Shown here: one piece after another, positions 1 to 8,802 of the stretch | Layout: every line of letters begins with the position of its first letter | Numbering within the stretch: position 1 is the first letter of the stretch | Notes under the pieces: model-generated | Databases searched by the model: none | What the model was told of the DNA's origin: nothing | What the model saw: the letters and a program-made list of their open reading frames with translations, nothing else | Made by a program: the position numbers and the translations under genes | Assembly: GCA_001725415.1 (NCBI GenBank) | Contig: MEGH01000008.1 | Span: forward strand, 154,608 to 218,607 | Direction of reading: 5' to 3' | DNA: 64,000 bases | Source of the DNA: Pseudonocardia sp. SCN 73-27 | GTDB taxonomy: Bacteria > Actinomycetota > Actinomycetes > Mycobacteriales > Pseudonocardiaceae

Positions 1-5
1 CGCCG

Positions 6-1496
6 ATGACCGCCAGCGGCATGATCGGGCTCGCGCGCGCCGTCATCTCCGAGGGCCTCGACGACGCGACCGTCCAGATGCGGCTCATCCAGCCCATGCC
101 GACTGTCAGATCCCGCAACCGCAGCGACCGCAAGCTCCCGCTCGCCCCGCTGCCGCAGCGCACCAGCGCCGACGACGGCCGCAACGCCACCGACGAGACC
201 ATCGTCATGAAGGCGATCACGCCCGACACGCCGCCGCCCGCCGCCTCGGAGAAGGCTCCGGCCGCGACCGCGGACGCGGAGCAGACGGTCACGACGCAGG
301 CCACGGCCGGCAGCGGTGCCGACCTGTTCGCCGCGCCCGACGACTCCTCCCGCGACGCGACGGTCACCAGCGACGGCCGACGCTGGAGCGGCCGTCTCGA
401 GAGCCTGCAACCGACGGCGCCCGCCGCCGGGAGTACGGCCGACGCGGGCAGGGCCGACGCGGGCAGGACGGGCTCGGGGACATCCGATGTGGACGCACCC
501 GGCGCGGGCAGGCCGCCGGCTGCGGTCCAACCGCCCGCTCCGCCGAAGCCGCCTGCTCCCGCGACGCCGCCTGCTGCTGCGACGCCGCCCGCTCCCGTGA
601 AGTCCGACGCGTCCGCCGATCCCGAGGCGACCCACGCCCAGGCGCCGGTCCCGTCGAAGCCGGGCGCCGACGCCGAGGCCACGACCGTCACGCGCTCGGT
701 CCCCCCGACCCCGCCCGCCACCGGCGGCACCGCTCCCCGGCGCCCGTCGCCGCGGCCGCGTCCCGCCCCGCGCGACGACGCCGCACAGCCGTCGGGAGAC
801 CCCTCGGCGACCGCAAAGGTCCCTGCGGCCCCCGAGAAGGACCGGTCCACACCGGAGCCGGCCCAGCCGTCGAAGCCCGCGAAGCCCGTCCAGCCCGCGA
901 AGGCGGCGCAGCGGCCGGCTGCACCCGCACCCGGGAAGCGGGCGCCCGACCATCCGGGTGCGGCCCCGAAGAGCGGCCCCGCCGATGAGGAGACGCGGAA
1001 GCTGGCCGCCCGGCCCCCGCAGGCGCCGGCGAAGCCGGCCTCGAGCGGCACGCCGCCCCGCAACGCGCCGGGTAGTGCACCGCACACGACGGGCCCCGAG
1101 CCCGCACCGCCGAAGCCCGGCGTCCCGAACGGTGCGCCGCCGAAGAGCCCGAACGGTGCGCCGCCGACGAGCCCGGGCGGGCCTCCGAACAGTTCGAAGG
1201 GCGCGCCTCCGAGCAGCAGCCCGAACGGCGCCCCGCCGAAGGGCCCGAACGGCGCGCCCCCGCACAGCAGCCCGAACGCTGCTCCGCCCACGGGCCCGAG
1301 CGGCGCTCCGCCGCGGACCCCGGGTCCGAACGGCCCGCAGCCGGCCGGACCGGGAACCAACGGCAGCCGGCCGAAGGGCAGCAACGGGTCCGGACCGGCA
1401 GGCGGTACCCCACAGGGAGACAACGGATCGGCCCCGCGCCCGTCCCCGCGCCCCCGTCCGCGACCGGCCCCGTCGGACGGCAACCCTCAGAAGTAG
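6..1496 (+). CDS. Pro/Ala-rich disordered protein, 5' truncated by the window edge
   Basis: The frame is open to the left edge, so the ATG at 6 is probably internal and the true N-terminus lies outside the window. About the first 70 residues are ordinary sequence; the rest is extremely rich in Pro, Ala, Gly, Ser and Lys and should be unstructured. DNA 1120-1340 encodes an irregular tandem repeat with core N-G-A-P-P followed by two to four residues. No membrane segment or catalytic motif is visible in the part present. A surface or wall-spanning tail of a larger protein would fit, because a polysaccharide locus follows, but this is inference. It is convergent with the deacetylase gene, and the 170 bases between them hold nothing recognised. 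Confidence 0.6.
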   Translation: MTASGMIGLARAVISEGLDDATVQMRLIQPMPTVRSRNRSDRKLPLAPLPQRTSADDGRNATDETIVMKAITPDTPPPAASEKAPAATADAEQTVTTQATAGSGADLFAAPDDSSRDATVTSDGRRWSGRLESLQPTAPAAGSTADAGRADAGRTGSGTSDVDAPGAGRPPAAVQPPAPPKPPAPATPPAAATPPAPVKSDASADPEATHAQAPVPSKPGADAEATTVTRSVPPTPPATGGTAPRRPSPRPRPAPRDDAAQPSGDPSATAKVPAAPEKDRSTPEPAQPSKPAKPVQPAKAAQRPAAPAPGKRAPDHPGAAPKSGPADEETRKLAARPPQAPAKPASSGTPPRNAPGSAPHTTGPEPAPPKPGVPNGAPPKSPNGAPPTSPGGPPNSSKGAPPSSSPNGAPPKGPNGAPPHSSPNAAPPTGPSGAPPRTPGPNGPQPAGPGTNGSRPKGSNGSGPAGGTPQGDNGSAPRPSPRPRPRPAPSDGNPQK

Positions 1497-1666
1497 TCCG
1501 GCACCGGCACAGATCGTCGCGGCCCGCACGACCGTGAGGTTGCGCGCGGGAGGTCGGGCACGCCCTCGTCGCCGCGGGCAGTCGCACGGACAGGGGACGG
1601 GGCCGGACGCGCGAGCGCCCGCCCCGCGACGCGGGACGGGCACACGGGCAGAAGAGGGACCCCGGC

Positions 1667-2479
1667 CTAGTACCACTCTTCCCAGCGGTCGTAGGCGCCA
1701 CCGAGGGCGGCGCGGAAGATGCGGTCGTCGTCGAAGCGGGTCACGAAGGTGCGGGGGACCGTGCCGGTGGGGCGGCGGTCCATCGACTGCGCGTAGACCG
1801 TCGTGTAGCCCGCGTCGGCGGCGGCGCGGCGGGCGGTCTCGGGCCAGTCGCGAGACTGTCCGAAGGGGATCGCGAACTCGGTGGTCTCGATGCCCAGCCG
1901 GTCGCGCAGCGCGTCGCGGGAGCGTTCGAGCTCGTCGACGGTCTGGGCGGCGGTGAGCGTCGCGAAGTTGGGGTGGGTGACCGAGTGGCTGGCGATCGTG
2001 ACGCCGCGCTCGGCGAGGCCCTCGATCTCACGCCAGTCGAGGTAGTCGTCGTGGCCCTTGTCGCCGTCGGCGAGCCCGCTGCAGACGAAGGCGGTCCACG
2101 GGATGTCGAGCTCGCGCAGCAGCGGCTCGACGGTGGTGAGGATGCTGCGGAAGCCGTCGTCGAAGGTCAGCGCGATGCGGCGGTCACCGGGGGTGGTGTC
2201 CTCGGGCTGTGCGACGAGCTCGGTGGCGGGCACGAACCGGTAGCCGGCGATCTTCGTCATCTCGAGCTGGCGGCGGATGCGCTGCAGCGAGATGTCGTTG
2301 AGACCCATCTTGGGCATGCCGACGGTGTGGTACGCGAGGATGCGGCTGGTCGGCGCCTGGGGGGCCCGGGTGCGGGCGATGAGCTGCCGCTCGGTGAAGG
2401 CGCGGCCGAGGGCGGCGCGGTCGCGGGCCATCTCGGTCCGCCAGGCCAGCGAGTCGCGAATACGTTCCTGCAGGCTCAC
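1667..2479 (-). CDS. polysaccharide deacetylase family protein (NodB homology)
   Basis: This 270-residue carbohydrate esterase 4-type enzyme is expected to remove N-acetyl groups from a glycan. The metal-binding TFDDG motif is at residues 105-109 and the SHSVTHP motif at 164-170; the catalytic Asp and both metal His residues are therefore present. There is no clear signal peptide, so it may act on a cytoplasmic intermediate. The GTG start at 2479 is preceded by a GGAGAGA ribosome site. It lies 18 bases after the GT2 gene and is the last gene of a minus-strand operon that reads from 8513 down, which suggests tailoring of the sugar chain made by its neighbours. Confidence 0.85.
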   Translation of the reverse strand: MSLQERIRDSLAWRTEMARDRAALGRAFTERQLIARTRAPQAPTSRILAYHTVGMPKMGLNDISLQRIRRQLEMTKIAGYRFVPATELVAQPEDTTPGDRRIALTFDDGFRSILTTVEPLLRELDIPWTAFVCSGLADGDKGHDDYLDWREIEGLAERGVTIASHSVTHPNFATLTAAQTVDELERSRDALRDRLGIETTEFAIPFGQSRDWPETARRAAADAGYTTVYAQSMDRRPTGTVPRTFVTRFDDDRIFRAALGGAYDRWEEWY

Positions 2480-2497
2480 GTCTCTCCGTTCACGTGT

Positions 2498-3559
2498 CTA
2501 GACGCCGCGGTGCAGCTGCACGCGGTCGCGGGTCTCCTGACGGAGCTTGCGGCGCGCGGCGGCGACGACGGGCGGGCGGACGACGGCGGCGAGCCGCGGT
2601 CCGAGGTTGTGGCGGCGGCGCAGGGCGCGGCCCTCGGGGCTGTGGATGGAGCGGCTGCACGTGGCGCGGGCGAACTCGGCGAGGGCGTCGGCGGTGTCGC
2701 CGAGGGGGATGTTCTTGTCGGCGGCCCGGTCGAGGCGCATGAGTGCCTCGCGCGAGAGGGCGCGGCGCATGCGCTGCCGGAGCCGGTCGACGTCGGGCAG
2801 CCGCGTGGCGCCGCGGTCGAGGACCGCGTCGAACGCGAGCAGCCGCATGCGCAGGTCGTCGAGGCCCTGGTCGGACTCCAGGTAGGCCGACGACATGTTC
2901 TTCTCGTGGACGCGGGTGATCGACTGGTCGACGCCGGCGACGAAGCCCACGTCGGCGTGGAGCGACATGCGCAGCCACATCTCGAGGTCGCTGGTGTGCA
3001 GCATGCGGGCGTCGTAGCCGCCGACCTGCTGCTGCAGCGCCGTGCGCACGACGACCGACGGCGAGTAGACCGGGTTGGTGGCCGACGCGCAGCGCCGCCG
3101 CAGCCAGGTGTGTCCCCCGTAAACGATCGGGCGCCAGCGGCCGGTGCGCAGGGCGGGGCGGCCGTCGTCCTCGGGCTCCCACATCTGGGAGTTGCCGTAG
3201 GCGAAGCCGACGCCCGGGTTGTCCTCGAGCAGCGTGGTGGCGCGCTGCAGGGCGCCGGGGGCGAGCTCGTCGTCGGCGGAGATCAGGAGGGTGTAGGGCG
3301 CGGACGCCCAGTCGATGACGCCCTCGTTGAACGTCCGGATGTGGCCGCGGTTCTCGGCGTGGACCTCCACCGAGACACGGGCGTCGGCCGCGGCGAGCGA
3401 GTGGGCGACGTCGGCGCTGCCGTCGCCGGACGCGTCGTCGATGATCAGGACCCGGACGTCGACGCCGTCCTGCGCGAGGACGCTGCGCACCGACGACGGC
3501 AGCAGCTCCCCGTACCTGTAGCAGGGAATGACGACGTCGACCTTCGGTCCTTCGGTCAT
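2498..3559 (-). CDS. family 2 glycosyltransferase
   Basis: A 353-residue GT-A fold glycosyltransferase. The N-terminus reads VDVVIPCYRYGELL, followed by the nucleotide-binding IIDDASGDGSADV segment and an SADDE metal site near residue 100. The start was placed at the ATG at 3559 because this ATG shares the bases ATGA with the stop of the acetyltransferase gene and begins directly before the GT2 fold; a longer frame upstream runs through that gene. The second GT2 at 8803-9861 is the same length (352) with the same motifs, so the two are clear paralogues. Donor and acceptor cannot be read from sequence. It probably adds one sugar of the repeat unit made by this operon. Confidence 0.88.
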   Translation of the reverse strand: MTEGPKVDVVIPCYRYGELLPSSVRSVLAQDGVDVRVLIIDDASGDGSADVAHSLAAADARVSVEVHAENRGHIRTFNEGVIDWASAPYTLLISADDELAPGALQRATTLLEDNPGVGFAYGNSQMWEPEDDGRPALRTGRWRPIVYGGHTWLRRRCASATNPVYSPSVVVRTALQQQVGGYDARMLHTSDLEMWLRMSLHADVGFVAGVDQSITRVHEKNMSSAYLESDQGLDDLRMRLLAFDAVLDRGATRLPDVDRLRQRMRRALSREALMRLDRAADKNIPLGDTADALAEFARATCSRSIHSPEGRALRRRHNLGPRLAAVVRPPVVAAARRKLRQETRDRVQLHRGV

Positions 3560-4125
3560 GCCGGGACGAGCCCCCGTTCGCTCTCGCGGTAGCGCTCCCC
3601 GCACTGCGTGCAGGTGAGCTCGCTGTCGAGACGGGCGCCGCAGCGGCAGACCCATCCCTTGTGGACGGCGGGATTACCGGCGACGAACGCGTGGGCCGGG
3701 ACGTCGCGGGTGACGACGGCTCCGGCCGCGGCGAACGCGTACTCGCCGATCTCCGTGCCGCACACAACGACCGTGCCCGCTCCGAGTGACGCTCCCCGCC
3801 GCACGAGAGTGGTGACGAGGGCGTCGGGGTCGACCTTGTTGGCGGCGCGGGGCCGCAGGTCGTTGGTGAACAGCACGTTGGGTCCGAGGAAGACGTCGTC
3901 CTCGCACGTGACGCCGCGGAAGACCAGCGTGCCGTTCTTGACGGTGACGTTGTCGCCGAGGGTCGCGCCGTCCTCGACGAACGCGCAGTCGCAGATGTTG
4001 CAGTCGCGGCCGACGCGGGCGCCGGGCAGGACGTGGGCGAACGCCCACACCCGGGTGCCCTCGCCGACGTCGTCGCTCTCGCAGAGTCCCTGCGGGTGCA
4101 CGCGCACCCCGGCGACCGCGGTCAT
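3556..4125 (-). CDS. sugar N-acetyltransferase, WbpD/WlbB-like, left-handed beta helix
   Basis: A 189-residue hexapeptide-repeat acetyltransferase. The opening V-H-P-Q-G-L-C followed by repeats such as DCNICDCAFVEDGATLG and a FTNDLRPRA loop are typical of enzymes that acetylate the 3-amino group of UDP-2-acetamido-3-amino-2,3-dideoxyglucuronate. The C-terminus carries a zinc-ribbon pattern (CRCG then CTQCG), about residues 163-181, also common in this family. The ATG at 4125 overlaps the stop of the aminotransferase by four bases and the gene end overlaps the GT2 start by four, so the three are probably translationally coupled. A dTDP-3-amino-sugar acetyltransferase is the main alternative. 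Confidence 0.85.
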   Translation of the reverse strand: MTAVAGVRVHPQGLCESDDVGEGTRVWAFAHVLPGARVGRDCNICDCAFVEDGATLGDNVTVKNGTLVFRGVTCEDDVFLGPNVLFTNDLRPRAANKVDPDALVTTLVRRGASLGAGTVVVCGTEIGEYAFAAAGAVVTRDVPAHAFVAGNPAVHKGWVCRCGARLDSELTCTQCGERYRESERGLVPA

Positions 4126-5231
4126 CGAACGACGGCCTTGGCGAGCACCTCGACGACGCGCTCCTGCTGGGCCTCGGTGATGCCCGGGAACAGCGGCAGC
4201 GACAGGATCTCGCCGGCGAGGGTCTCGGACGCGGGGAACGCGCCTTCCGAGAAGCCGAGGTCGGCGAACGCGCCGGTCAGGTGCACCGGCGTCGGGTAGT
4301 GGATGCCCGCGCCGATGCCGGCGGCGTGCAGGTCGGCCAGCACGCGGTCGCGCTCGGCGACGCGGACCACGTAGAGGTGCCAGACGTGCTCGTTGCCCTC
4401 GGCGGTGACCGGGGCGACGACGCCGTCGACGTCGGCGAGCAGGGTGGCGTAGCGGTCGGCGGCGGCGCGGCGCTGCGCGTTCCACTCGTCGAGGCGGCGC
4501 AGCTTGGTCGACAGGACGACGGCCTGCAGCGCGTCCATGCGGCTGTTGAAGCCGACCACGGTGTGCTCGTACTTGCGGGGCGAGCCGTGCTCGCCGAGCA
4601 GCCGGACCGCGGTGGCGAGCTCGGGGTCGGACGTGAGGACCGCGCCCGCGTCGCCGTAGGCGCCGAGGTTCTTGCCCGGGTAGAAGCTGGTCGCGGCCAG
4701 CACACCGAGGGTGCCGGTGGGCTCGCCGTTGCGGCGGGCACCCTGCGACTGCGCGGCGTCCTCGACGATCGGCACGTCGCCCACGGCGGCGCGGATCGCC
4801 TCGACGGGGGCGGCCTGGCCGTAGAGGTGCACGGGCAGGATCGCCTTGGTGCGGGAGGTGACGGCGGCACCGGCGGCCGTGGGGTCGAGCAGCGCGGTGG
4901 CCTCGTCGCAGTCGGCCAGCACGACGGTGGCACCGGTGCGGGCCACGGCCTCGGCCGTCGCGATGAAGGTGTTGGCGGGAACGACGCACTCGTCGCCGTG
5001 GCCGACGCCCAGCGCGCGCAGAGCCATCTCGATGGCGTCGGTGCCGTTGCCGACACCGATGCAGTGCGCGGCGCCGGTGTAGGAGGCGTAGGCCTCCTCG
5101 AACTCCTTCACCGCCGCACCGCCGACGAACGCGGTGCGGGAGAGGACGGCGGCCCAGCCCTCGGCGACCTCGTCGGCCACCTGGCGGTGCTGGACGCCGA
5201 GATCGACGAGGGGAACGGGGGAGTCGGTCAC
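4122..5231 (-). CDS. DegT/DnrJ/EryC1/StrS aminotransferase, WbpE/WlbC-like
   Basis: This 369-residue PLP-dependent sugar aminotransferase opens with VPLVDLGVQHRQV and carries the Lys that binds PLP in the SFYPGKNLGAYGDAGA segment. The family transfers an amino group from glutamate to a keto-sugar nucleotide. Lying directly before a WbpD-like acetyltransferase and downstream of a WbpB-like dehydrogenase, it is best read as the 3-keto to 3-amino step. GTG at 5231 is the start, overlapping the upstream gene's stop (GTGA); the 3' end overlaps the acetyltransferase start. A second enzyme of the same family precedes it, so two amino sugars, or two positions of one sugar, may be made. Confidence 0.88.
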   Translation of the reverse strand: MTDSPVPLVDLGVQHRQVADEVAEGWAAVLSRTAFVGGAAVKEFEEAYASYTGAAHCIGVGNGTDAIEMALRALGVGHGDECVVPANTFIATAEAVARTGATVVLADCDEATALLDPTAAGAAVTSRTKAILPVHLYGQAAPVEAIRAAVGDVPIVEDAAQSQGARRNGEPTGTLGVLAATSFYPGKNLGAYGDAGAVLTSDPELATAVRLLGEHGSPRKYEHTVVGFNSRMDALQAVVLSTKLRRLDEWNAQRRAAADRYATLLADVDGVVAPVTAEGNEHVWHLYVVRVAERDRVLADLHAAGIGAGIHYPTPVHLTGAFADLGFSEGAFPASETLAGEILSLPLFPGITEAQQERVVEVLAKAVVR

Positions 5232-6361
5232 GATGCTCCAGTCGGGACGGCGAGTGCGGCGGTCAGCGAGCCGACGACGTGGTCCTGGTCGGCCGCGGTC
5301 AGCTCGTGGTGCAACGGCAGGATGATCGTGCGCCGCGTCAGGTACTCGGTCACGGGCAGCGGGACGTGCGGGTGCCCGTCGTAGGCCGGTTCGAGGTGGG
5401 CGGCCATGATGCCGCGCCGGGCGGAGACGCCGGCGTCGGCGAGGGCCTGCAGGACCTCGGTCGAGTCGGGGGCACCGTCGGGCAGGTGCACCCAGTACGA
5501 CTGGAAGTTGCTGGTCCCGAACTCGGGGTCGCCGACGGGGCGCAGGCCCTGCTCCGCGAGGAGCCCGGCGTAGCGAGCGGCGAGCGAACGACGCTGCTGG
5601 ACCATCCCCGGCAAGCGGCCGAGCTGGACCAGGCCCATGGCGGCCTGCATGTCGGTCATCCGGTAGTTGAACGCCGTCTCGAGGTAGGCCTCGAGCCTGA
5701 CCGTGTTGCCCGCGGCGTGGCGGTCGGCGGCGGAGACGGACATGCCGTGCTCGCGCAGCCGCCGCAGCCGGGTGGCCTGCTCGGCGTCGTCGGTGGTGAC
5801 CATGCCGCCCTCACCGGTGGTGAGGAGCTTGCGGGGATGGAACGACCACGCGGCGAGCGTGGCGCCGGTGCCGACCGGCGCACCACGCAGCGTCGAGCCG
5901 GCGGCGCAGGCGGCGTCCTCGAGGACCGGGACGTCGCCGGCGACGGCGCGCAGGGCGGCGATGTCGGCGGGCTGCCCGCCCTGGTGGACGGCCAGCACGG
6001 CCTTGGTCCGCGGTGTCATGACCGCGGCCACCGAGGCCGGGTCGAGGTTGCCGCCTGCCTCCAGCACGTCGGCGAACACCGGGGTGGCCCCGACGTAGCG
6101 GACGCAGTTGGCCGTCGCGATGAACGAGAACGACGGCACCACGACCTCGTCGCCCGCCCCGACGCCCAGCAGGTGCAGCATCAGGTGCAGGCCGGTGGTG
6201 CAGTTGGACACCGCGACACCGTGCTCGGCGCCCACCGCGGCGGCGAACGCCTTCTCGAACTCGGCGACCTTCGGGCCCTGCGCCACCCAGCCGGAGCGCA
6301 CGACGTCGGCGACCGCCGCCGCCTCCTCCTCACCGAGGAGGGGCTTCATGACGGGGATCAC
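5228..6361 (-). CDS. DegT/DnrJ/EryC1/StrS aminotransferase (second copy)
   Basis: A 377-residue PLP aminotransferase beginning VIPVMKPLLGEEE. The PLP Lys lies in WSFHPRKLLTTGEGGM; the SFHPRK form is typical of PseC/ArnB/perosamine-synthase-like members that act at C4, whereas the neighbour has SFYPGKN. I chose GTG at 6361 because it overlaps the stop of the epimerase gene (GTGA); ATG at 6349 is a possible shorter start. It is not a recent duplicate of its neighbour. The pair suggests that the glycan contains more than one amino substitution. The exact substrate is unknown. Confidence 0.85.
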   Translation of the reverse strand: MIPVMKPLLGEEEAAAVADVVRSGWVAQGPKVAEFEKAFAAAVGAEHGVAVSNCTTGLHLMLHLLGVGAGDEVVVPSFSFIATANCVRYVGATPVFADVLEAGGNLDPASVAAVMTPRTKAVLAVHQGGQPADIAALRAVAGDVPVLEDAACAAGSTLRGAPVGTGATLAAWSFHPRKLLTTGEGGMVTTDDAEQATRLRRLREHGMSVSAADRHAAGNTVRLEAYLETAFNYRMTDMQAAMGLVQLGRLPGMVQQRRSLAARYAGLLAEQGLRPVGDPEFGTSNFQSYWVHLPDGAPDSTEVLQALADAGVSARRGIMAAHLEPAYDGHPHVPLPVTEYLTRRTIILPLHHELTAADQDHVVGSLTAALAVPTGAS

Positions 6362-7374
6362 GCGGGCGCCCCCGCGGCCGCGGTGGCGGCGGTCTCGGCG
6401 CGCCACCACGCGACCAGGTCGCGCAGGCCCGGGACCAGCTCGATCTTCGGGCGCCAGCCCAGGTCGCGCTCGGCCGCGGAGATGTCGGCGAGGCGGCGGG
6501 TCACGTTGTTGACCTTGCGCGCCGGGCCGAACTCGGGCTGGAGGTCGGAGTCCATCGCCGCGAGCAGCGCCTCGGCCAGGCCGAGCAGGCTCGTCTCGAC
6601 GCTGGACGCGATGTTGTAGACGGTGTCCGTCGCGTCGGCGCGCGCCGCGAGGATGTTGGCGCGGGCGATGTCGTGGACGTGGACGAAGTCCATCGTCTGC
6701 GTGCCGTCGCCGAAGATCAACGGGGCCTCGCCGCGGGCGACGCGCTCCATCCAGCGGATCAGCACCTCGGTGTAGACGCCGTAGGTGTCCATCCGCGGGC
6801 CGTACACGTTGAAGTAGCGCAGCGCGACGTAGTCGAGGTCGCGCATCGACTTGAAGCTGCGCAGCATGCCCTCGTTGAACGCCTTGGCCGCGCCGTAGAA
6901 CGTGTCGTTGTTGTACGGGTGGTGGCGCTCGGTCGTCGGGAACGACTCGGCCAGCCCGTACACCGACGCCGACGAGCTGGCGACGATCTTCTTCACGCCC
7001 GCGTCGGCCGCGGCCTCGATGATGTTGAAGGTGCCGTCGACCAGCGACTCGAGCGCGGTGCGTGGCTCCTCGGCGCACTGCGTGATGCGCAGCGCGGCCA
7101 GGTGGAACACGACGTCGATGCCCTCGGTCAGCGAGGTGACGAGCGCGCGGTCGTTGATGTCGCCCTCGACGACGCGCAGCCGGTCGCCCGCGGCGGACGC
7201 GGCGTCGGCCAGGTTCTCCCGGCGGCCGCGCACGAAGTTGTCGACGACGACGATCTCGGCGGCGTCGGCGGCCACGAGCTGGTCGACGATCGCGGACCCG
7301 ATCGTGCCGGCGCCCCCGGTCACGAGGATGCGCTGGCCCTCGAGGGGCTGGGCCGTGCTCTGCTCGGCGGTCAC
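6358..7374 (-). CDS. NAD-dependent nucleotide-sugar epimerase/dehydratase
   Basis: A 338-residue extended short-chain dehydrogenase. The Rossmann motif GGAGTIG is near residue 16, SSSASVYG carries the catalytic Ser/Thr region and YGAAK supplies the catalytic Tyr and Lys. RYFNVYGPRMD is typical of UDP-glucose/GlcNAc 4-epimerases and related enzymes. The GTG start at 7374 overlaps the dehydrogenase stop, and the 3' end overlaps the next aminotransferase start, each by four bases. It probably epimerises or dehydrates the nucleotide sugar that the flanking enzymes oxidise and aminate. Sequence alone does not separate a C4 epimerase from a 4,6-dehydratase here. Confidence 0.87.
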   Translation of the reverse strand: MTAEQSTAQPLEGQRILVTGGAGTIGSAIVDQLVAADAAEIVVVDNFVRGRRENLADAASAAGDRLRVVEGDINDRALVTSLTEGIDVVFHLAALRITQCAEEPRTALESLVDGTFNIIEAAADAGVKKIVASSSASVYGLAESFPTTERHHPYNNDTFYGAAKAFNEGMLRSFKSMRDLDYVALRYFNVYGPRMDTYGVYTEVLIRWMERVARGEAPLIFGDGTQTMDFVHVHDIARANILAARADATDTVYNIASSVETSLLGLAEALLAAMDSDLQPEFGPARKVNNVTRRLADISAAERDLGWRPKIELVPGLRDLVAWWRAETAATAAAGAPA

Positions 7375-8513
7375 ACCGTCACCTCTCCGCGGCCGCGCCG
7401 CGACTCGTCGATCGTGGAGGCGGCCGCGCTGCCACCGATGGGCTGGGGGGTCCGCTCGCGCACGATGTCGGGGACCGGGACGTACACGCCGTCCTTGGCC
7501 AGGCTCGTGGCCGCGGCCTCGAGCAGTGCCAGTACCCGCAGGCCGGAGCGGCCGTCGGTGAGCGGGGCGCGGTTCTCGTTGATCGAGTCGCGGAACTCGA
7601 CCATCACGCTGCGCAGCGCCTCGGTGTTGGCCAGCGCCGGGGCGACGGTGTCGCCGGTGCGGTAGGAGACGATCGTGCGGCCGCGGTTGTCGGGGCCGAG
7701 CGTCGTCGGGTCGGAGGTGTCGACGCCCCGGTCGTGCACCGACAGCCGCTGCGTCGGGTTGAGGTCGTCCCACACGATCATCCGGTTCGACCCGCCTACG
7801 ATCATCGTGCGGATCTTGGTGGGGGACAGCCAGTTGACGTGCACGTGGGCGAGCGCCCCGTTGGACAGCTGGATCGTCAGGTGCGCGACGCAGGCGTGGC
7901 CGGCGCCGACCGGGTCGGACCCGTGGGCGGAGACCGCGACGGGGAACAGGTCGTCGGGCAGGATCGCGTCGAAGATCGACAGGTCGTGCGGGGCGAGGTC
8001 CCACAGCACGTCGACGTCGGGCTGGACGAGGCCGAGGTTGATCCGGACCGAGTCGAGGTACTGCAGCTCGCCGAGCTCGCCGCTGCGGAGGCGGTCGCGG
8101 ATGTAGCCGACCGTCGAGGTGTAGCAGTAGGTGTGGTCGAGCATGAGGATGCGGCCGTGCTTGTCGGCCGTCTCGACCAGCGCCTTGCCCTCCTCGAACG
8201 TCGGCGCCAGTGGCTTCTCGACCAGCACGTGCTTACCGGCCTCGAGGGCGGCGGTGGCGACGGCGGAGTGGGTGGCGGCCGGGGTGGCGATGGCCACCGC
8301 GTCGACCGCGGGGTCGGCCAGGACCTCGTCGAGCGACGGCGTGGTCGCCACCGTCGAGTACTCACCGAGGACGGTGCGGGCCCGCTTCTCGTCGATGTCG
8401 CACAGGTACCGCAGCCGCAGGCCGGGCGTCGCCTGGGCGTTGCGCACCAGGTTGGGGCCCCAGTACCCGGCTCCGACGACGGCGATCCCGATCTGTGGGT
8501 TTTCGGTGGTCAC
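7371..8513 (-). CDS. Gfo/Idh/MocA oxidoreductase, WbpB/WlbA-like sugar 3-dehydrogenase
   Basis: A 380-residue NAD(P)-dependent sugar oxidoreductase. It has a Rossmann start (IAVVGAGYWGPNLVRN), the family EKPLA motif near residue 100 and the substrate-domain segment LWDLAPHDLSI. WbpB-type enzymes oxidise C3 of UDP-GlcNAcA to the keto form used by a WbpE aminotransferase and WbpD acetyltransferase, both present downstream. No UDP-GlcNAc 6-dehydrogenase (WbpA) is in the window, so it must lie elsewhere if this pathway holds. GTG at 8513 has an AGGAAGGA ribosome site and is the first gene of the minus-strand operon. The divergent GT2 gene starts 289 bases away. Confidence 0.87.
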   Translation of the reverse strand: MTTENPQIGIAVVGAGYWGPNLVRNAQATPGLRLRYLCDIDEKRARTVLGEYSTVATTPSLDEVLADPAVDAVAIATPAATHSAVATAALEAGKHVLVEKPLAPTFEEGKALVETADKHGRILMLDHTYCYTSTVGYIRDRLRSGELGELQYLDSVRINLGLVQPDVDVLWDLAPHDLSIFDAILPDDLFPVAVSAHGSDPVGAGHACVAHLTIQLSNGALAHVHVNWLSPTKIRTMIVGGSNRMIVWDDLNPTQRLSVHDRGVDTSDPTTLGPDNRGRTIVSYRTGDTVAPALANTEALRSVMVEFRDSINENRAPLTDGRSGLRVLALLEAAATSLAKDGVYVPVPDIVRERTPQPIGGSAAASTIDESRRGRGEVTV

Positions 8514-8802
8514 GTTGGTCCTTCCTACGCCAGGCCCGGTTCGGGGAGGGAACGGGGTCCGGGGTGGAACCCCCGCCGTGCGGCGTCGGCGTCGACGGTC
8601 CAACGATAGGGTGAGGGTCGGAGACGCCGACCGGCGGGCCCCGGGCCGCGCGGCCCGGCGCCGTCGTCTCCGCCCGCAGCGGCGACCCGAGGCCGCACCG
8701 GCGGGCCCGGCCCAGGCACGCACGGAGTCGCGTGTACGGACCCGGGTCGCTCCCCGCTTCCGCCGGCGCATCCCGCCGGGTCCCGCCACGAGCTACGGAG
8801 GA
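8514..8802. promoter_or_regulatory. divergent intergenic region with an 18-base palindrome
   Basis: This gap separates the divergent dehydrogenase operon and the second GT2 gene and must carry both promoters. At 8641-8658 lies a perfect palindrome, CCGGGCCGCGCGGCCCGG, which could be a regulator site or simply a GC-rich hairpin. No confident -35/-10 pair was recognised. Confidence 0.4.

Noticed and set aside
2490-3767. 425-codon minus-strand frame over the GT2 gene
   Set aside because: Arg/His/Pro-rich shadow of the real GT2 and acetyltransferase genes in another frame.
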